Shown here one piece after another: positions 55,184 to 56,189 of a stretch of DNA of 56,189 nucleotides. Numbering within the stretch: position 1 is the stretch's first letter; each line of letters starts with the position of its first letter. The translations under genes were made by a program, and so were the position numbers. The notes beneath the pieces were generated by a model. The model searched no databases and was not told the origin of the DNA. It was given only the letters and a program-made list of their open reading frames with translations. The stretch comes from an uncultured Eubacteriales bacterium (lineage in GTDB: Bacteria > Bacillota > Clostridia > Christensenellales > Aristaeellaceae): positions 1 through 56,189 of the forward strand of contig CACYTF010000017.1 of NCBI GenBank assembly GCA_902777335.1, in the 5' to 3' direction.

Positions 55184-56005
55184 TCACAGGCTATCACTAA
55201 AGAAGTCTGAGTCAATTCGTTTTATCTCATATATCTGCTCAGTGGAAACGCCTAAATTGTATTTTATCATTAGACCCATCAATGCGTTACCATCAATTAA
55301 GACAATATTGGAAGCGCGAAGATTATCCGCATACTTTTTCGCACCGTCACTGAATCTTGTTGTTGTAATGAACAGGCCTTTTGATGCCCGTTCGCCCTGT
55401 AATGCACCGGCAAACTTTTGGATTTCAGGACGATCAACACTTCTGTCAAGTGCCCATTGTTTTGCCTGTATATATATGGAACTGAATCCCAATTGATCCT
55501 CTTTGATGATTCCGTCGATACCGCCGTCGCCGGACAGTTGCGTCACATAACCAGCGTCGTCGATTCCATTTCCGTAGCCCATTTTCAGAAGCAGTTTTAC
55601 AACCAATCTCTCAAATTCGCCTGGTGTGAGTTTCATCACTTCCGTCATCAACTCCCCCGCTAGGGTGGAGTTTACTTTTTTGAAAGCATCATCCATGATT
55701 TCTGTCGGGGATTTTTCTTCCGCTTCCTCTTCTGAAGGATCCCTTTGTTCCGAACTCTCGTTACTTGGCGATACCGAATGAAATTCATTGAACGATTCAA
55801 AACGTTCCAGATATTTCAAGTCTATCTTTTCTCCGGAATTCAGGGCCTTTATACCTTCTTCCGTAATGCAATATTGACCACGATAGGGAGTACTGATTAA
55901 ACCAGCGCGATCCAAATATGTCCTCGCCCATGCAACACGATTGTCAAATGTGGTCTGTCGTTTACTGGGCAACAGTTCCGCAAGATCGTGTTCGGATATA
56001 TTCAT
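55184..56005 (-). CDS. mrr: Mrr-family restriction endonuclease, probably N-terminally truncated by a stop
   Basis: 273 residues from ATG 56005. The N-terminal winged helix (LLPSKRQTTFDNRVAWARTY, GLISTPYRGQYCITEEGIKA) is the Mrr_N type; an acidic linker follows, and the C-terminal Mrr_cat nuclease has FERLVVKLLLKMGYGNG, the catalytic DGGIDGI with QAKQW, and GALQGERASKGLFITTTRFS. The family cleaves methylated DNA. Homology continues upstream of 56005 in the same frame (KDFFEFFGTFLKALSDGKTH) to an apparent start ATG 56140, but a TAG at 56117-56119 interrupts it. AT-richer than its surroundings, consistent with transfer. Confidence 0.85.
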   Translation of the reverse strand: MNISEHDLAELLPSKRQTTFDNRVAWARTYLDRAGLISTPYRGQYCITEEGIKALNSGEKIDLKYLERFESFNEFHSVSPSNESSEQRDPSEEEAEEKSPTEIMDDAFKKVNSTLAGELMTEVMKLTPGEFERLVVKLLLKMGYGNGIDDAGYVTQLSGDGGIDGIIKEDQLGFSSIYIQAKQWALDRSVDRPEIQKFAGALQGERASKGLFITTTRFSDGAKKYADNLRASNIVLIDGNALMGLMIKYNLGVSTEQIYEIKRIDSDFFSDSL

Positions 56006-56103
56006 ATCCTTCGCTATATACGTTCTGACATCTCGCGCCTTATGTGTTTTACCATCAGACAGCGCTTTCAGGAATGTACCAAAGAATTCAAAAAAATCCT
56101 TAC

Positions 56104-56133
56104 TTGCACAGTGTTGCTAATCCATGGTATAAT
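56104..56133 (+). promoter_or_regulatory. Possible plus-strand promoter near the right edge
   Basis: -35 TTGCAC (56104-56109), 18-bp spacer, -10 TATAAT (56128-56133), overlapping the 5' end of the mrr frame on the other strand. Confidence 0.5.
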
Positions 56134-56168
56134 CAGGCATCTTAACAGACCGAATAGGGTGCTATCAG

Positions 56169-56189
56169 ATGCCGCAGTCCAGCAATCAT
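56169..56189 (+). CDS. Possible gene start running off the right edge
   Basis: ATG 56169 opens a frame reading MPQSSNH to the window end. AGGG lies 9 nt upstream and a promoter about 35 nt upstream. Too short to identify. Confidence 0.3.

Overview
The window is GC-rich chromosomal DNA of an uncultured-type gut Clostridia/Firmicutes bacterium (the overall look is Christensenellales-like). I infer this from the gene families (RsmG, YvcK-GlmM-NagB, HPr kinase, RibU and QueT ECF S-components, rubrerythrin), from secreted Big2/FN3-type proteins with Gram-positive signal peptides, from strong GGAGG ribosome binding sites and from many sigma-A promoters with a 17-bp spacer. No rRNA, tRNA, CRISPR array or complete insertion sequence is visible.

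Layout. 1-6.5 kb: the N-terminus of a SpoIIE-like membrane protein (cut by the edge), rsmG and a complete branched-chain amino-acid ABC operon (livKHMGF). 6.8-9.7 kb: a large Big2-repeat NlpC/P60 cell-wall hydrolase. 9.7-10.4 kb: thpR and an unlisted 49-residue membrane protein. 10.5-13.0 kb: a polar amino-acid ABC operon. 13.1-25.2 kb: a compositionally foreign defence island with an SNF2-type helicase-DUF3883 protein, a small protein, a broken DUF4160 gene, a DUF1156 DNA methylase, an AlbA_2/HATPase regulator and a DUF499 ATPase with an N-terminal HEPN domain. 25.2-29.2 kb: an amino-sugar/cell-wall precursor operon (left-handed beta-helix protein, nagB, glmM, yvcK). 29.2-31.5 kb: a second amino-acid ABC operon. 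31.7-32.5 kb: a GGDEF protein with a C-terminal ribbon-helix-helix domain, preceded by a perfect palindrome on its promoter. 32.6-34.7 kb: deoC, a DnaA-box cluster, a small membrane protein and an RluA-type synthase. 34.8-42.2 kb: a plus-strand operon (HAD phosphatase, hprK, glcK, pepT, AlgX-like, M32 carboxypeptidase, PAP2). 42.2-44.5 kb: dispersed repeats and two secreted proteins. 44.7-49.8 kb: a degenerate mannitol-dehydrogenase homologue, a DUF4342 protein, a two-component system and FMN-riboswitch-controlled ribU. 49.9-54.3 kb: rubrerythrin, a TipAS-type MerR regulator, a secreted protein, ilvE and queT. 54.3-56.2 kb: a toxin-antitoxin pair whose toxin is cut to 13 codons beside a MITE, a repeat element and an Mrr-type restriction endonuclease.

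The best candidates for undescribed biology are: (i) the GGDEF-RHH fusion with its palindromic promoter, which looks like a self-contained c-di-GMP-linked transcription switch; (ii) the helicase-methylase-ATPase island, a variant carrying an AlbA_2 regulator, a HEPN RNase-like motif and its own palindromic sites; (iii) a head-to-tail cluster of DnaA boxes far from any dnaA gene; (iv) modular dispersed repeats whose central hairpin changes with compensatory substitutions between copies. All functions are inferred from sequence features read by eye; no database search was run.
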